From contig LJDB01000089.1 of NCBI GenBank assembly GCA_001983455.1, positions 1 through 49,617 on the forward strand: DNA of 49,617 nt, read 5' to 3'. The DNA comes from Candidatus Epulonipiscium fishelsonii (GTDB lineage Bacteria > Bacillota > Clostridia > Lachnospirales > Cellulosilyticaceae). The notes below the pieces were generated by a model, which was not told where the DNA came from, did not search any database, and saw only the letters and a program-made list of their open reading frames with translations. Position numbers and translations under genes: made by a program. Each line of letters begins with the position of its first letter. The first letter of the stretch is position 1. This document shows positions 26,201-33,661 of this stretch, one piece after another.

Positions 26201-26318
26201 ATCAAAAAACATAAAAGAAATAGTTAGATCTGGTGATGGAATTACTACTGAAAAAAGACCTTCCAAAACAGATTTAGCGGAAATGGATACTGAAATTGTA
26301 TCAAATATATCCATCTGA
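23229..26318 (+). CDS. Giant HlyD/MacA-type membrane fusion protein with heptad-repeat hairpin and repetitive C-terminus
   Basis: The 1029-residue protein is about 2.5 times longer than typical MacA-like adaptors. Order: N-terminal membrane anchor (about 11-30); first half of the lipoyl/barrel region (VTISGILEATNTDIVYAES, about 64-82); a long ascending coiled-coil arm (about 112-313) ending in heptads of the DYAVKEK type; a tip LYEEGLGSQLDADNAQ (314-329) resembling the docking tip of HlyD-class hairpins; a descending arm (about 330-528) built from NAQIGLD-type heptads; second lipoyl half (NVDGTITDILVEEGSYVNPG) and beta-barrel (VVANVSDFYASQLEKG); a membrane-proximal domain to about 720; then a repetitive tail (about 736-1029) unlike the rest of the family. 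AGGAGG precedes the ATG, inside the end of tetR. It would link the MacB-like transporter to an outer partner. Confidence 0.88.
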   Translation: MSKKFSSSRKILGIVILATAVGGVSYSGVLQPKQDTEVQMLGPEEAEKTVNVDVASLQNIETSVTISGILEATNTDIVYAESTNKILTIHKEVSDPLEIGDVIITFEDETELKENLNKQIESIDLQIANAQISMEQIDNPYTEAEILSAENSKAQAEKAIQDLDSNILTTQNSLKLTDGDLTVATDALTLAQNALTGYEESHNLALKNYDVSQKNLEVAKKNLQLAQTDYDIKVKNYDVTVKDYDINVKDYAVKEKDYAVKEKDSTVKEKDYAVKEKDYAVKQKNYAVAQKNYELAQKDYDLKEKDYNLKLKLYEEGLGSQLDADNAQMALNNAQIALDNAQIALDNTQITVDTAQIGLDNAQMAIDNAQIGLDNAQIGLDTTQIGLENAKIGLDTSQMAIDSAQIAVDNAQISLDNAEIAVDKANNDITNAQNAVDKANNDIVNAQHNIDKILDSQMQLQTQITTYENNRPVLELQLKSALHQLDVVNGKVQDIRDDQQRETLKNEIAIQEVNKENIYLELEQIEEEIVSNVDGTITDILVEEGSYVNPGTAILKVMDDSKLKVVANVSDFYASQLEKGLVANIKYDGSKTIEVPATVTKVAPNATLNSDGTSASIEVEFLIEGDLTGLRPGLTVDVRLTLDNVENVVAVPLLATMRDDDDKAYLYIVRDDFTLEKRYVTEGSSNNRYIQVSNVKEGEIVVTNPTENLNTGTVINYMPIEGINVPVIIIEKNSTTEAGITTDASVTTGAGARPSKEAGVTTGAGARPPKKVGVTTDAKLIAKSNSIRAILRSGDGITTEKRIPVADAVTTYTRILVKSSSLKEVLKSDNGIITEKSIPIADMVTTDTELLAKASSIKEVLRSGDGITTEKRIPVADAVTTYTRILVKSSSPKEVLKSDNGIITEKSIPIADMVTTDTELLVKSNSIREIIRSGDGITTEKRIPIADMVTTDTELLVKSNSIREIVRSGDGITTEKRSSKTDLAEMDAEIVSKNIKEIVRSGDGITTEKRPSKTDLAEMDTEIVSNISI
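23925..24167 (+). repeat. 21-bp repeats encoding heptads of the ascending hairpin arm
   Basis: Codons 233-313 are built of 21-bp near-repeats (GATTATGCTGTTAAGGAAAA type) encoding variants of KDYAVKE. Successive copies differ by a few bases. Because the unit is 21 bp, gain or loss of copies keeps the frame and changes arm length by one coiled-coil heptad. Confidence 0.85.
24192..24587 (+). repeat. 21-bp repeats encoding heptads of the descending hairpin arm
   Basis: Codons 322-453 consist of about 19 heptads of the form NAQIALD, NAQIGLD and DKANNDI, encoded by 21-bp units (GATAATGCTCAAATAGGTTT type). Composition differs sharply from the lysine/tyrosine-rich ascending arm. Confidence 0.85.
25566..26300 (+). 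repeat. About seven 105-bp repeats encoding the C-terminal tail
   Basis: Residues about 780-1024 are seven copies of a 35-residue unit with the landmarks KSNSIREI, RSGDGITTEKR and IPIADMVTTDTEL. Copies 1-2 and 3-4 form a 70-residue (210-bp) dimeric unit that has itself been duplicated. The last two copies carry a different second half (TDLAEMDAEI) and copy 7 is one residue shorter. Two 14-residue repeats (TTGAGARP) precede them at about 744-771. Confidence 0.85.
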
Positions 26319-26406
26319 TTTAGGAACTTCCACCACTAATTTGAAGAGGAGGCTTAATAATATAATTTTCATATATAAATCACGAATATAAAAGGAGGTG
26401 AAAAAA

Positions 26407-27099
26407 ATGATATATATTGAGCATTTAAATAAAATATATAGAAATGGTCACTTGGAGCTACAAGCTTTATTTGATGTAAAATTTGAAGTAAAAGCAGGTG
26501 AATTTGTATCTATTATGGGCACATCTGGTTCAGGCAAAAGCACATTTCTTCAAATACTAGGTTGCCTTGACCATTCATCGGATGGAACATATATTTTGGA
26601 TGGAGTAAATGTGTCTAAAATTAAACAAAACGAATACTCTCGCATTAGAAATGAAAAAATAGGATTTGTATTTCAATCATTTAATCTTTTGCCCAAGTTA
26701 ACAATATTGGAAAATGTTGCACTACCCATGATGTACGCAAAAGTTAAACCCAGAGAAAGAATTCGACGTGGAACAGAAGCACTAGAAAAAGTAGGCCTAG
26801 GAAATCGTCTTAAACATACGCCAAATGAAATCTCTGGGGGACAAAAACAACGTGTTGCAATCGCTAGAGCATTGGTAAATAATCCTGCTATACTTTTGGC
26901 TGATGAGCCAACAGGAAACTTGGACAGTAAATCGACGACAGAGATTATGAAGATTTTTCAAGGGTTAAATAATGAAGGTGTAACTATTGTAATGGTAACG
27001 CATGAGCCAGAGGTTGCAGCATATACTAAAAGAAAGGTAGTATTTAGGGATGGAAGAATAATTGAGGATATACCTATAGAACAATCTATAATAGAATAG
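26407..27099 (+). CDS. MacB/LolD-type ABC transporter ATPase
   Basis: The 230-residue ATPase has all motifs: Walker A GTSGSGKST, Q-loop FVFQSFNLLPKLT, signature ISGGQKQRVAIARAL, Walker B ILLADEPTGNLD, H-loop VMVTHEP. It powers the permease encoded 12 bp downstream, which belongs to the MacB/FtsX-like mechanotransmission class rather than the classical import/export folds. ATG 26407 is preferred: AAGGAGG (26392-26398) is eight bases upstream, whereas the GTG at 26398 overlaps that ribosome site. It is intact, in contrast to the decayed paralogue at 6975-7652. Confidence 0.93.
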   Translation: MIYIEHLNKIYRNGHLELQALFDVKFEVKAGEFVSIMGTSGSGKSTFLQILGCLDHSSDGTYILDGVNVSKIKQNEYSRIRNEKIGFVFQSFNLLPKLTILENVALPMMYAKVKPRERIRRGTEALEKVGLGNRLKHTPNEISGGQKQRVAIARALVNNPAILLADEPTGNLDSKSTTEIMKIFQGLNNEGVTIVMVTHEPEVAAYTKRKVVFRDGRIIEDIPIEQSIIE

Positions 27100-27111
27100 G
27101 AGGTGTAAGCA

Positions 27112-28317
27112 ATGAATGTAAAAGAATGTATTAAGGGAGCATTTCAACAACTTTGGGGAAGTAAGCTAAGGACATTTTTAACAATGCTAGGAATGTTTAT
27201 AGGGATTGGTTCCGTTATAATGGTTTTATCTGTTGGAGATGGTGTAACAGCGATGGTAAATGATACTTTTTCTGACATAGGAAAAGGCACGGTTACAATA
27301 GCTATTGAAGATAGAAGATATGAATATTTAATTACAAAGGATGACATTGAAGCTATTGAAGGAATGAAAGAAGTTGATACAGCAGTTGCATATGACACAA
27401 CTGTAGAGTTTCCACGTAATTATAAGAATGAACAAAGAATGTTACAAATAGTTGGAGTTCCTTACAATTATGATGCTATACAAAATATAGAAATTGTTGC
27501 TGGGAGAATGACTAGTGAAGCAGAAGATAGAGCAAAAGCAAAAGTAGTTGTTGTGTCTGATAAATATGGACCAGTAATGTTTGGACATTCTAGCACAGAA
27601 AGTATATTAGGGAAAACTATAGAGATGAGTGTTAATGGGTATACAGATGAATTTGAAGTTATTGGACTTGTAGAATCTATTGATTTTCCTGGAATGCCTG
27701 AAGAGCAAATTCCTCTTTTTGCATATATGCCTTATACAGCGATGACTCAGCTTAATGGAAGCGGAAGTCAAAGGTCATATATGGCTGGAGTAAAAGTTAA
27801 TGATGCATATGATCCAAACGAAATTGGATACCAAATTGGAAGACTTTTAGACAAGCGTCATAGAACCGAAGATAATTATCCAGCGACAGCAGCCATCCAA
27901 ATTATTGACCAGATTAATTCGGTTTTGGACATGTTAACAATATTTATAAGCTTTGTTGCAGGTATATCACTTCTTGTAGGTGGAATTGGTATAATGAACA
28001 TAATGCTTGTAACTGTTAAAGAAAGAACTAGAGAAATAGGAATTAGAAAAGCAATTGGAGCTACAAATGGAGAGATTCTTACTCAGTTTTTAGTTGAAGC
28101 AGTAATTCTTACTTGGCTTGGTGGACTTATTGGAATGTTATTTGGATACTCTGGAGGAGTAATTGCAGGTAGCTTAATGGATATGGTTGTTACATTAACA
28201 CCATCTATGGTTATATTTGCTGTAGGTACTTCAAGCTTTATAGGAATTACATTTGGAGTTTATCCTGCATATCAAGCATCAAAACTTGATCCGATTGAAG
28301 CACTAAGATATGAATAA
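27112..28317 (+). CDS. MacB-like ABC transporter permease
   Basis: The 401-residue protein has one N-terminal membrane segment (LRTFLTMLGMFIGIGSVIMV, about 18-40). A large extracytoplasmic MacB-core domain (about 45-275) follows, then three C-terminal segments of the FtsX domain with GGIGIMNIMLVTVKERTREIGIRKAIGA and the ending GVYPAYQASKLDPIEALRYE. Members expel peptides, macrolides or lipoproteins by coupling ATP hydrolysis to movement of the outer domain, with a membrane fusion protein as conduit. AGGAGG precedes the start. It lies between its ATPase and the TolC-like gene. Confidence 0.93.
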   Translation: MNVKECIKGAFQQLWGSKLRTFLTMLGMFIGIGSVIMVLSVGDGVTAMVNDTFSDIGKGTVTIAIEDRRYEYLITKDDIEAIEGMKEVDTAVAYDTTVEFPRNYKNEQRMLQIVGVPYNYDAIQNIEIVAGRMTSEAEDRAKAKVVVVSDKYGPVMFGHSSTESILGKTIEMSVNGYTDEFEVIGLVESIDFPGMPEEQIPLFAYMPYTAMTQLNGSGSQRSYMAGVKVNDAYDPNEIGYQIGRLLDKRHRTEDNYPATAAIQIIDQINSVLDMLTIFISFVAGISLLVGGIGIMNIMLVTVKERTREIGIRKAIGATNGEILTQFLVEAVILTWLGGLIGMLFGYSGGVIAGSLMDMVVTLTPSMVIFAVGTSSFIGITFGVYPAYQASKLDPIEALRYE

Positions 28318-28345
28318 GGAAAAATCCCTAGGGTCTTTTCCTTAT
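28314..28345 (+). terminator. Hairpin between permease and TolC-like gene
   Basis: ATAAGGAAAA (28314-28323, including the permease stop codon) pairs with TTTTCCTTAT (28336-28345). The loop contains the CCCTAGGG palindrome, so the stem can be longer. No T-run follows, so it is more likely an mRNA processing or partial-termination hairpin that reduces expression of the last gene. Confidence 0.5.
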
Positions 28346-28372
28346 AGTTAACGATAATGAAAGGAAATTCAT

Positions 28373-29512
28373 ATGAAAAAATCTTTAGCAATGTTAGCAA
28401 TACTTTTGATGTGTACACCAGTTATGGCAGGAGAAGGAGATATAATAATGGTGAACATTCAAAAAAATCCTTCAATGCCAAATGTTAATGAGATTACTCA
28501 AGAAAAAATTCCAATTGTACCATTTGATGAAGCTACACAAAACGATCCACCTGTTCTAACTCTTGATGCGGCAATTAATGTATCAGTCTCAAGAAGTGAT
28601 GACTTGGAAATAAATGACCGTAAAGAAGAAAGTGAAAATTTAAATCTTGAAGAAGCTTGGAGAGATTTTGATGGCAATTTGGAAAATCAATACAATTATA
28701 AATCTGTTGAATTTACTCTAGCCAATTTGAACAAGGAAGAAGAAATAGTTGTTGATAAAATAGAATATAACCTGAGTAAGCTTTTTGACGATATTTTAAT
28801 AGCTGAAAAAGAAAGATACCTACAAATTAAAACTATTGCTCAAACAGAGAAAGATATATTAAAAGTAAAGATAATGCAAGAAGCAGGAATGGCTTCGAGT
28901 TCTCAGATGGATGCACTAAATTTGCAACTTGAAAATGACCAATTAACTTTAAAAAAAATAGAAGATAATATTGACGAAAAATTTGAAGATATCTGTAACA
29001 TGATGGAAATAAATACCCAACGCTTTGTTTTACAAAAGCCTGAAATAGTATATACAGAATATGAACATTTTGGTTCGGAAGAACATTTTCTGGACAGAAA
29101 AGCAGATGAAACTTTTTCGGTGTGGAAAGCAGAGCAGAATGCAGATTTAGTTGAAATTAGCCCTGTTCAAGGAGCAGACTATGACTACTATGCTGTAATG
29201 CGTAAAGAAGAAAACATAGAATTAGCTGAAGACAATATTGATGCGGCAAAAGAAACTATGGCGAATACTCTGGAGCAATACTACATAAATATGAGACAAA
29301 TAGAAGATAGCTATCCTTCTATGGCAGAAAACATTAATATATTACAAAATGAAATGTTAGCAAATCGAATTAAACTTGAAGCTGGAACCATTTCAAAGCT
29401 AGATTTTACTAAATCTGAGTTAAAACATGAACAAGCAAAATTTGAACTTGAAAAAGTAATAAAAGACCACTATTATCTAAAATGTTTACTAGATAATACA
29501 AACTTGATATAA
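28373..29512 (+). CDS. TolC-like coiled-coil protein of the export operon
   Basis: The 379-residue protein begins with a signal peptide (MKKSLAMLAILLMCTPVMAG). After a proline-rich lead (about 30-60) it has LTLDAAINVSVSRSDDLEIN, the usual first helix of the outer-membrane efflux protein family. Long helices follow, with the family-typical turns KIMQEAGMASSSQMDALNLQL (about 163-183, given here as a landmark only) and LEAGTISKLDFTKSEL near the C-terminus. These are the two helical-hairpin repeats of the OEP fold. I see no clear beta-barrel strands, so in a monoderm it may be a secreted tunnel-like partner rather than an outer-membrane channel. AAAGGA precedes the ATG. It is the last gene, ending at strong terminators. 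Confidence 0.7.
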   Translation: MKKSLAMLAILLMCTPVMAGEGDIIMVNIQKNPSMPNVNEITQEKIPIVPFDEATQNDPPVLTLDAAINVSVSRSDDLEINDRKEESENLNLEEAWRDFDGNLENQYNYKSVEFTLANLNKEEEIVVDKIEYNLSKLFDDILIAEKERYLQIKTIAQTEKDILKVKIMQEAGMASSSQMDALNLQLENDQLTLKKIEDNIDEKFEDICNMMEINTQRFVLQKPEIVYTEYEHFGSEEHFLDRKADETFSVWKAEQNADLVEISPVQGADYDYYAVMRKEENIELAEDNIDAAKETMANTLEQYYINMRQIEDSYPSMAENINILQNEMLANRIKLEAGTISKLDFTKSELKHEQAKFELEKVIKDHYYLKCLLDNTNLI

Positions 29513-29542
29513 ATAAGAGAAAAAGAGTGCTTTTTCTCTTAT
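29513..29542 (+). terminator. Terminator 1 of the export operon
   Basis: ATAAGAGAAAAAG (29513-29525) pairs perfectly with CTTTTTCTCTTAT (29530-29542) around AGTG. It starts directly after the stop codon of the TolC-like gene. Confidence 0.65.
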
Positions 29543-29558
29543 CACGAATAAGGACAGG

Positions 29559-29595
29559 AAGTCACTTTATAATAATTTATAAGGTGACTTTTTAT
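29559..29595 (+). terminator. Terminator 2 of the export operon
   Basis: AAGTCACTTTATAA (29559-29572) pairs with TTATAAGGTGACTT (29577-29590), 14 pairs with one G-U, followed by TTTTTATAT. With the preceding hairpin it makes a tandem terminator. The remaining bases up to 29828 are AT-rich and hold no other feature I can support. Confidence 0.8.
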
Positions 29596-29828
29596 ATCTG
29601 AAAATAATATAATTTTTTAATGTCATTGTTAGTAGTTATGTTAGTGCCAAACAGAGAAAAAAAATAATATAATAGAATAATAAATTAAAATAATTTTTGA
29701 TAATATTCAAATAATAAATACGGGAGTTCAAATCTTATATTTATTATGATAATTTTAAAATATATATCATTGATAGTGTTTATAAATAATATTATGTGGC
29801 AAGACTTGTTTATAAAAAGGGGGATCAT

Positions 29829-31193
29829 ATGGCAATAAATTATATAAAAACAATATTATTTGCAGTAGTTTTATTTTTAGTAATAGTCTTTCAAACAGAC
29901 TTTATAATAAATATGACAGTACACCATTTTGATAAAGCTGAAATGGCTATGGAGGCTCTAATTGAAAATGATATTGTTACGATAGATAAAAAATCGATTA
30001 TTCTAAACCCTAATACAATAAACAATGCAAACTTTTATACCGATTTGGGAGAAGTAAATACATCATATTTGATAAAAAAAATTGAGGGAGAAATGTATTT
30101 ATCAAGAGATGGTAGTAAAGTTAAGCCCATTTTAGAAGATACAAAAGTTTATTTGCCTGGGAAATATTTTTTAACTTATATTATAGATGATAAAACAAAT
30201 GTCGTTTCTTTTGAAATACTGGGTAATGTAAATAAATATTGGGTTGTTAAAACTGAGCAAGATATTGAAGAAGCTTTGAAGATGGCATTTGAAAATTTTT
30301 TACCAGAAATCACTTTAAATTTACAAAAAAAATACACAGATGTTAATATATTAAATCAAGAAATATTTGCAATAGCTGAAGGTCTGATTTATAAATATCC
30401 AAAGCTTGTTTTTGAAGGATATCAGCTAACTGCAACAATGTCCAATAATACTCTTATTAAGTTAGAACTAGATTATCCAGATATGGAACATTTAAGCTAC
30501 TATGAAAAAACATGGGGTGAAATATATTCATCGCTACCAAATAAATTATTTTCAACAGATATGAAAAATTATGAGAGAGAATATGAAATTTATAAGTATT
30601 TAATTGAGCATATTCAGTATGATTTTAGCGAAGTATTGCCCGATATTACCCATACTTTATATGGAGCAATGAATGGTATTGCAGTATGTGACGGATATTC
30701 AAAATTAATGATGTACATTTGCAATTCAGTAGGAATTCCAACAGAGATAATTTCAGGTACAGCGGATGACATTCCTCATGCTTGGAACAAAATTGAGATT
30801 GATGGAAATTCATATCATCTTGATGTTACTTGGGCAGATCAAGATAGTAAAACCATTGGAACTTATTTAGATTATTTTAATGAAACAGATGAATATATGG
30901 CTAAAACTCACGTGTGGGAAAAAGAAAAATATCCAGCAAGTATATATACTGAAGCCCAACTGTTAAATTTGGATATTCCGTTAGATGGTATATATTATAT
31001 TGAGTTTATTGATGAAATTTCTCCTGTAATGGATGAAGTCTTGGAAACTAATCAAACTGAAATAAGTTTAATTATTAAAAATATTAATGATGAAGAAGTT
31101 TTAATAGATACAATTTCAGAACAAATAAAGAAAAGCTTTACTTATCAATTAATAGATAAAGTAGGATATCAAGTAGTAAGTATAAGTTTATAA
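29829..31193 (+). CDS. Membrane-anchored transglutaminase-like protein
   Basis: The 454-residue protein has an N-terminal membrane anchor (about 5-27, TILFAVVLFLVIVFQTDFII), so the rest is probably extracellular. It has a transglutaminase-like core in the second half with the Cys-His-Asp triad in GIAVCDGYSKLMMYICNSVG, IPHAWNKIEI and YHLDVTWAD. Such domains act as cysteine proteases or peptidoglycan/protein cross-linking or hydrolysing enzymes at the cell surface. ATG 29829 follows AAAAGGGGG; the upstream extension in the frame lacks a ribosome site. It stands alone between terminators. The substrate is unknown. Confidence 0.82.
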   Translation: MAINYIKTILFAVVLFLVIVFQTDFIINMTVHHFDKAEMAMEALIENDIVTIDKKSIILNPNTINNANFYTDLGEVNTSYLIKKIEGEMYLSRDGSKVKPILEDTKVYLPGKYFLTYIIDDKTNVVSFEILGNVNKYWVVKTEQDIEEALKMAFENFLPEITLNLQKKYTDVNILNQEIFAIAEGLIYKYPKLVFEGYQLTATMSNNTLIKLELDYPDMEHLSYYEKTWGEIYSSLPNKLFSTDMKNYEREYEIYKYLIEHIQYDFSEVLPDITHTLYGAMNGIAVCDGYSKLMMYICNSVGIPTEIISGTADDIPHAWNKIEIDGNSYHLDVTWADQDSKTIGTYLDYFNETDEYMAKTHVWEKEKYPASIYTEAQLLNLDIPLDGIYYIEFIDEISPVMDEVLETNQTEISLIIKNINDEEVLIDTISEQIKKSFTYQLIDKVGYQVVSISL

Positions 31194-31196
31194 TCA

Positions 31197-31229
31197 AAAC
31201 CGCCTTGGATTTTAAATCTAAGGCGGTTT
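31197..31229 (+). terminator. Terminator after the transglutaminase gene
   Basis: AAACCGCCTT (31197-31206) pairs with AAGGCGGTTT (31220-31229); the inner part (GATTT/ATC) extends the stem. Confidence 0.8.
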
Positions 31230-31246
31230 CTATATTATTATACAAA

Positions 31247-31303
31247 TTGCCACATATATGGCAAACATTTGGAATTGAATAACTAAATTTTATTTAGTAT
31301 AAT
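31247..31303 (+). promoter_or_regulatory. Promoter and palindromes of the PTS cassette
   Basis: TTGAAT (31275-31280) and TATAAT (31298-31303) are exactly 17 bp apart. The spacer contains the hairpin-forming ACTAAAT-TTT-ATTTAGT. Just upstream is a perfect inverted repeat TTGCCA-N6-TGGCAA (31247-31264). Either palindrome may be the site for the PRD activator encoded next or for a global regulator. Confidence 0.65.
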
Positions 31304-31322
31304 TATTTTAAGGAGGGATTAA

Positions 31323-33215
31323 ATGCAAACAATGACTAAACGACAGTTAGATATTTTAAAAATGCTATCAATAAATAACGAGTATATTTCTACAAAACAT
31401 ATTGCTAAAAATTTTAATATTAGTGAAAGAACTGTTCGTTATGATTTAGATCGTATTGAATCTTCCTTGGAAAAAATAGAAGTTAAATTAGTAAGGGTTC
31501 CTAAAAATGGTAATAAACTTGTCTTCAAAAATTTTGAAAGTAAAAAAAATTTGCTATATCAAATTGAACAATTTAGCAATACTGTTTTAACCCAAGAGGA
31601 TCGAATATCAAATTTAGAAGTACTTTTGTTGATCGAAAATACAACGATTAATAGATTAGCAACTCAATTAGAGGTCAGCCAAAATACTATAATTTGTGAT
31701 TTAAGAAAAGTTAAGATAGACTTAGAAAAATATAACTTAACAATAGAAACTAAATCATATCAAGGAACTAAAGTTAAAGGAAAAGAAGAAGATATAAGAT
31801 ATGCATTTATTAACATTTATAATAAGTCGAAATATTCTAAAGAAAACTTATATAAAAAATTTGATACAAATGTTTCTTTGATTGAAAATTATATCAAATC
31901 TGTTGAAAAAGAATTGGGCGTTAAATATTCAAAATCTGCTATAGAAGAATTACAACTTATTATAATTTTTAGTTTATGGAGAATAAAAAAAGGTTATTTT
32001 ATCGACTGTCAAAAAGAAATAGAGCTAAAACCAATTTTTAATATTTTAAAGGAAACTTTATGCTTGGAAATTATAGATTTTGAAATGTATTATTTAGCAA
32101 AGTGGTTTAAAAGTGCTAAGTTGATAAATGATTTGACAGTCAAATCATTTGAAAGTGAAATAAATATAGTAGGCTTAAAAATAATAAAAGATTTTGAAGA
32201 ATATTTAGGAATCAAATTTACTCAGGATATAGAAATAATTAATTCCATTATTATACATTTTAATGTAGCTATTTACAGATTAAAAAATAATTTTAATATA
32301 CATAATCCGTTTACGGCAGAAGTTAGGTATGAAATAGGAATTATTTATAAAATTACTGAAGAAATTTTAAGAAGATACGAAAAAGAATTACATGTAGTAT
32401 TTCCTTCTTCAGAAATTGCATATATGGCAATGCACTTTGGTGCACTGTTTGAAAATTTAAGCACCGAAATTTTTAATCCAAGAGTGGTTATTATATGTAA
32501 TAGTGGACTTGCAACTTCTAAGCTCTTATATTCTAGGATAAAAATAGCTTTGCCAAATTTAAATGTAATAGCCGTATATGCAGTAGAAGACCTAGAAAAT
32601 TTACTTCAGGAAAATACAATTGATTTAGTAATTACTACTATTCCTCTTTCATATAAAAATATTAAAACTATAGAGGTTAATCCTTTACTAAGTGAACAGG
32701 ATTGTGAAAATATAAGAAAATTTATTTTAAAAAAGACTTATCAAAAAAGCAATCACTATCTAGTAAATCGATATGAACAAGATGGTGGATTTTCAGTTAC
32801 TGATATTATTAAGGAAGAAAATGTACAATTTAATTTAGTATTAATTGATTGGAGAGAAGCTATTAAAGAAGCTACGGTTCCTTTAATTCAAGACAAAACG
32901 GTTGAACCAATATATGTTAAAGATATTATCAAAAATATTGAAAAATCAGGAACATATATGGTCTTTATTCCTGAAATTGCTTTTGTTCATGCCAAGCCAA
33001 CCCATGTTAATAAAAATAGCATAAGTTTAGTTACTTTAAAAAATAAAATTCAGTTTGGTGACAATACTTCTGTACCTATAAAAGTAATAGTAGTTTTAGC
33101 AAATAAAACCGAAAACATGAATTTAATAAAGTTAATAAATATACTTTTAAAAGAAAACAATATGGAAAAATTAAAAAATGCTAAAAGTTATATAGACTTA
33201 ACAACTATTATATAA
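31323..33215 (+). CDS. PRD-containing PTS-regulated transcriptional activator (BglG/MtlR type)
   Basis: The 630-residue protein has an HTH_11-type DNA-binding domain (about 5-60, KHIAKNFNISERTVRYDLDRI). A second HTH/Mga-like domain (about 95-150, RLATQLEVSQNTIICDL) and two PTS regulation domains (about 185-285 and 290-395, with His312 and His371) follow. A GatB/MtlR-like EIIB domain (Cys392 in CNSGLATSKLL) and a C-terminal EIIA-like domain (His556 in FVHAKPTH) complete it. Phosphorylation of the PRDs and of the EIIB cysteine would report PTS traffic and switch on the cassette. AAGGAGG is upstream of the ATG. It is the first gene of a five-gene set for uptake of a hexitol-like sugar. Confidence 0.9.
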   Translation: MQTMTKRQLDILKMLSINNEYISTKHIAKNFNISERTVRYDLDRIESSLEKIEVKLVRVPKNGNKLVFKNFESKKNLLYQIEQFSNTVLTQEDRISNLEVLLLIENTTINRLATQLEVSQNTIICDLRKVKIDLEKYNLTIETKSYQGTKVKGKEEDIRYAFINIYNKSKYSKENLYKKFDTNVSLIENYIKSVEKELGVKYSKSAIEELQLIIIFSLWRIKKGYFIDCQKEIELKPIFNILKETLCLEIIDFEMYYLAKWFKSAKLINDLTVKSFESEINIVGLKIIKDFEEYLGIKFTQDIEIINSIIIHFNVAIYRLKNNFNIHNPFTAEVRYEIGIIYKITEEILRRYEKELHVVFPSSEIAYMAMHFGALFENLSTEIFNPRVVIICNSGLATSKLLYSRIKIALPNLNVIAVYAVEDLENLLQENTIDLVITTIPLSYKNIKTIEVNPLLSEQDCENIRKFILKKTYQKSNHYLVNRYEQDGGFSVTDIIKEENVQFNLVLIDWREAIKEATVPLIQDKTVEPIYVKDIIKNIEKSGTYMVFIPEIAFVHAKPTHVNKNSISLVTLKNKIQFGDNTSVPIKVIVVLANKTENMNLIKLINILLKENNMEKLKNAKSYIDLTTII

Positions 33216-33235
33216 AATAAGGAGGATTTGTTAAA

Positions 33236-33661
33236 ATGATTGATAATGAAAAGATTAAGATAATAACCTCAGTAAAAGATTGGGAAAGTGCAATTAAAGA
33301 AGTTGCACAAATTCTTTTAGACCTAGGAAGTATAACTACAGAATATATAGATGCAATGATAAAAAATGTTAAAGAAAATGGATCTTATATAGTCATTGGA
33401 CCATATATTGCTTTGCCACATGCAAAAAGGGAAAAGGGAGTTTTAAAAACAGATATATCAATGTTAAAACTTGAAAAAGAAGTAGCCTTTCCAAATAATA
33501 AGCCTGTAAAATTGCTAATATGTTTAGCAGCAAGAAATGATGATGAACATTTAGATATACTATCCCAAATAGGAGATTTATTGCTTGATGATGATAAAGT
33601 AGAAAAAGTTCTAAAGTCTAATGATATAAATGAGTTAAGAGGTCTTATTAATGGACTATAA
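33236..33661 (+). CDS. PTS EIIA component (mannitol/fructose or ascorbate type)
   Basis: The 141-residue EIIA has the phospho-accepting His62 in GPYIALPHAKRE and the downstream KLEKEVAFPNNKPVKLLICLAARND strand-loop typical of the PTS EIIA type-2 fold. It passes phosphate from HPr to the EIIB domain of the EIICB protein encoded two genes downstream. AGGAGG precedes the ATG. The stop overlaps the start of the next gene by 11 bp. Confidence 0.9.
   Translation: MIDNEKIKIITSVKDWESAIKEVAQILLDLGSITTEYIDAMIKNVKENGSYIVIGPYIALPHAKREKGVLKTDISMLKLEKEVAFPNNKPVKLLICLAARNDDEHLDILSQIGDLLLDDDKVEKVLKSNDINELRGLINGL

Noticed and set aside
25871..26314. Minus-strand ORF opposite the exporter adaptor tail
   Set aside because: Its repeats simply mirror the 105-bp coding repeats on the plus strand; no ribosome site or family pattern.
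28373..29512. Taking the TolC-like gene as proof of an outer membrane
   Set aside because: No other outer-membrane gene is present in the window, the protein lacks evident barrel strands, and the gene set otherwise looks monoderm.
15874..29549. Recurring TCACGAAT in intergenic DNA (15874, 16831, 26380, 29542)
   Set aside because: In AT-rich sequence of this length one or two copies are expected by chance, flanks do not align, and spacing to genes is inconsistent.
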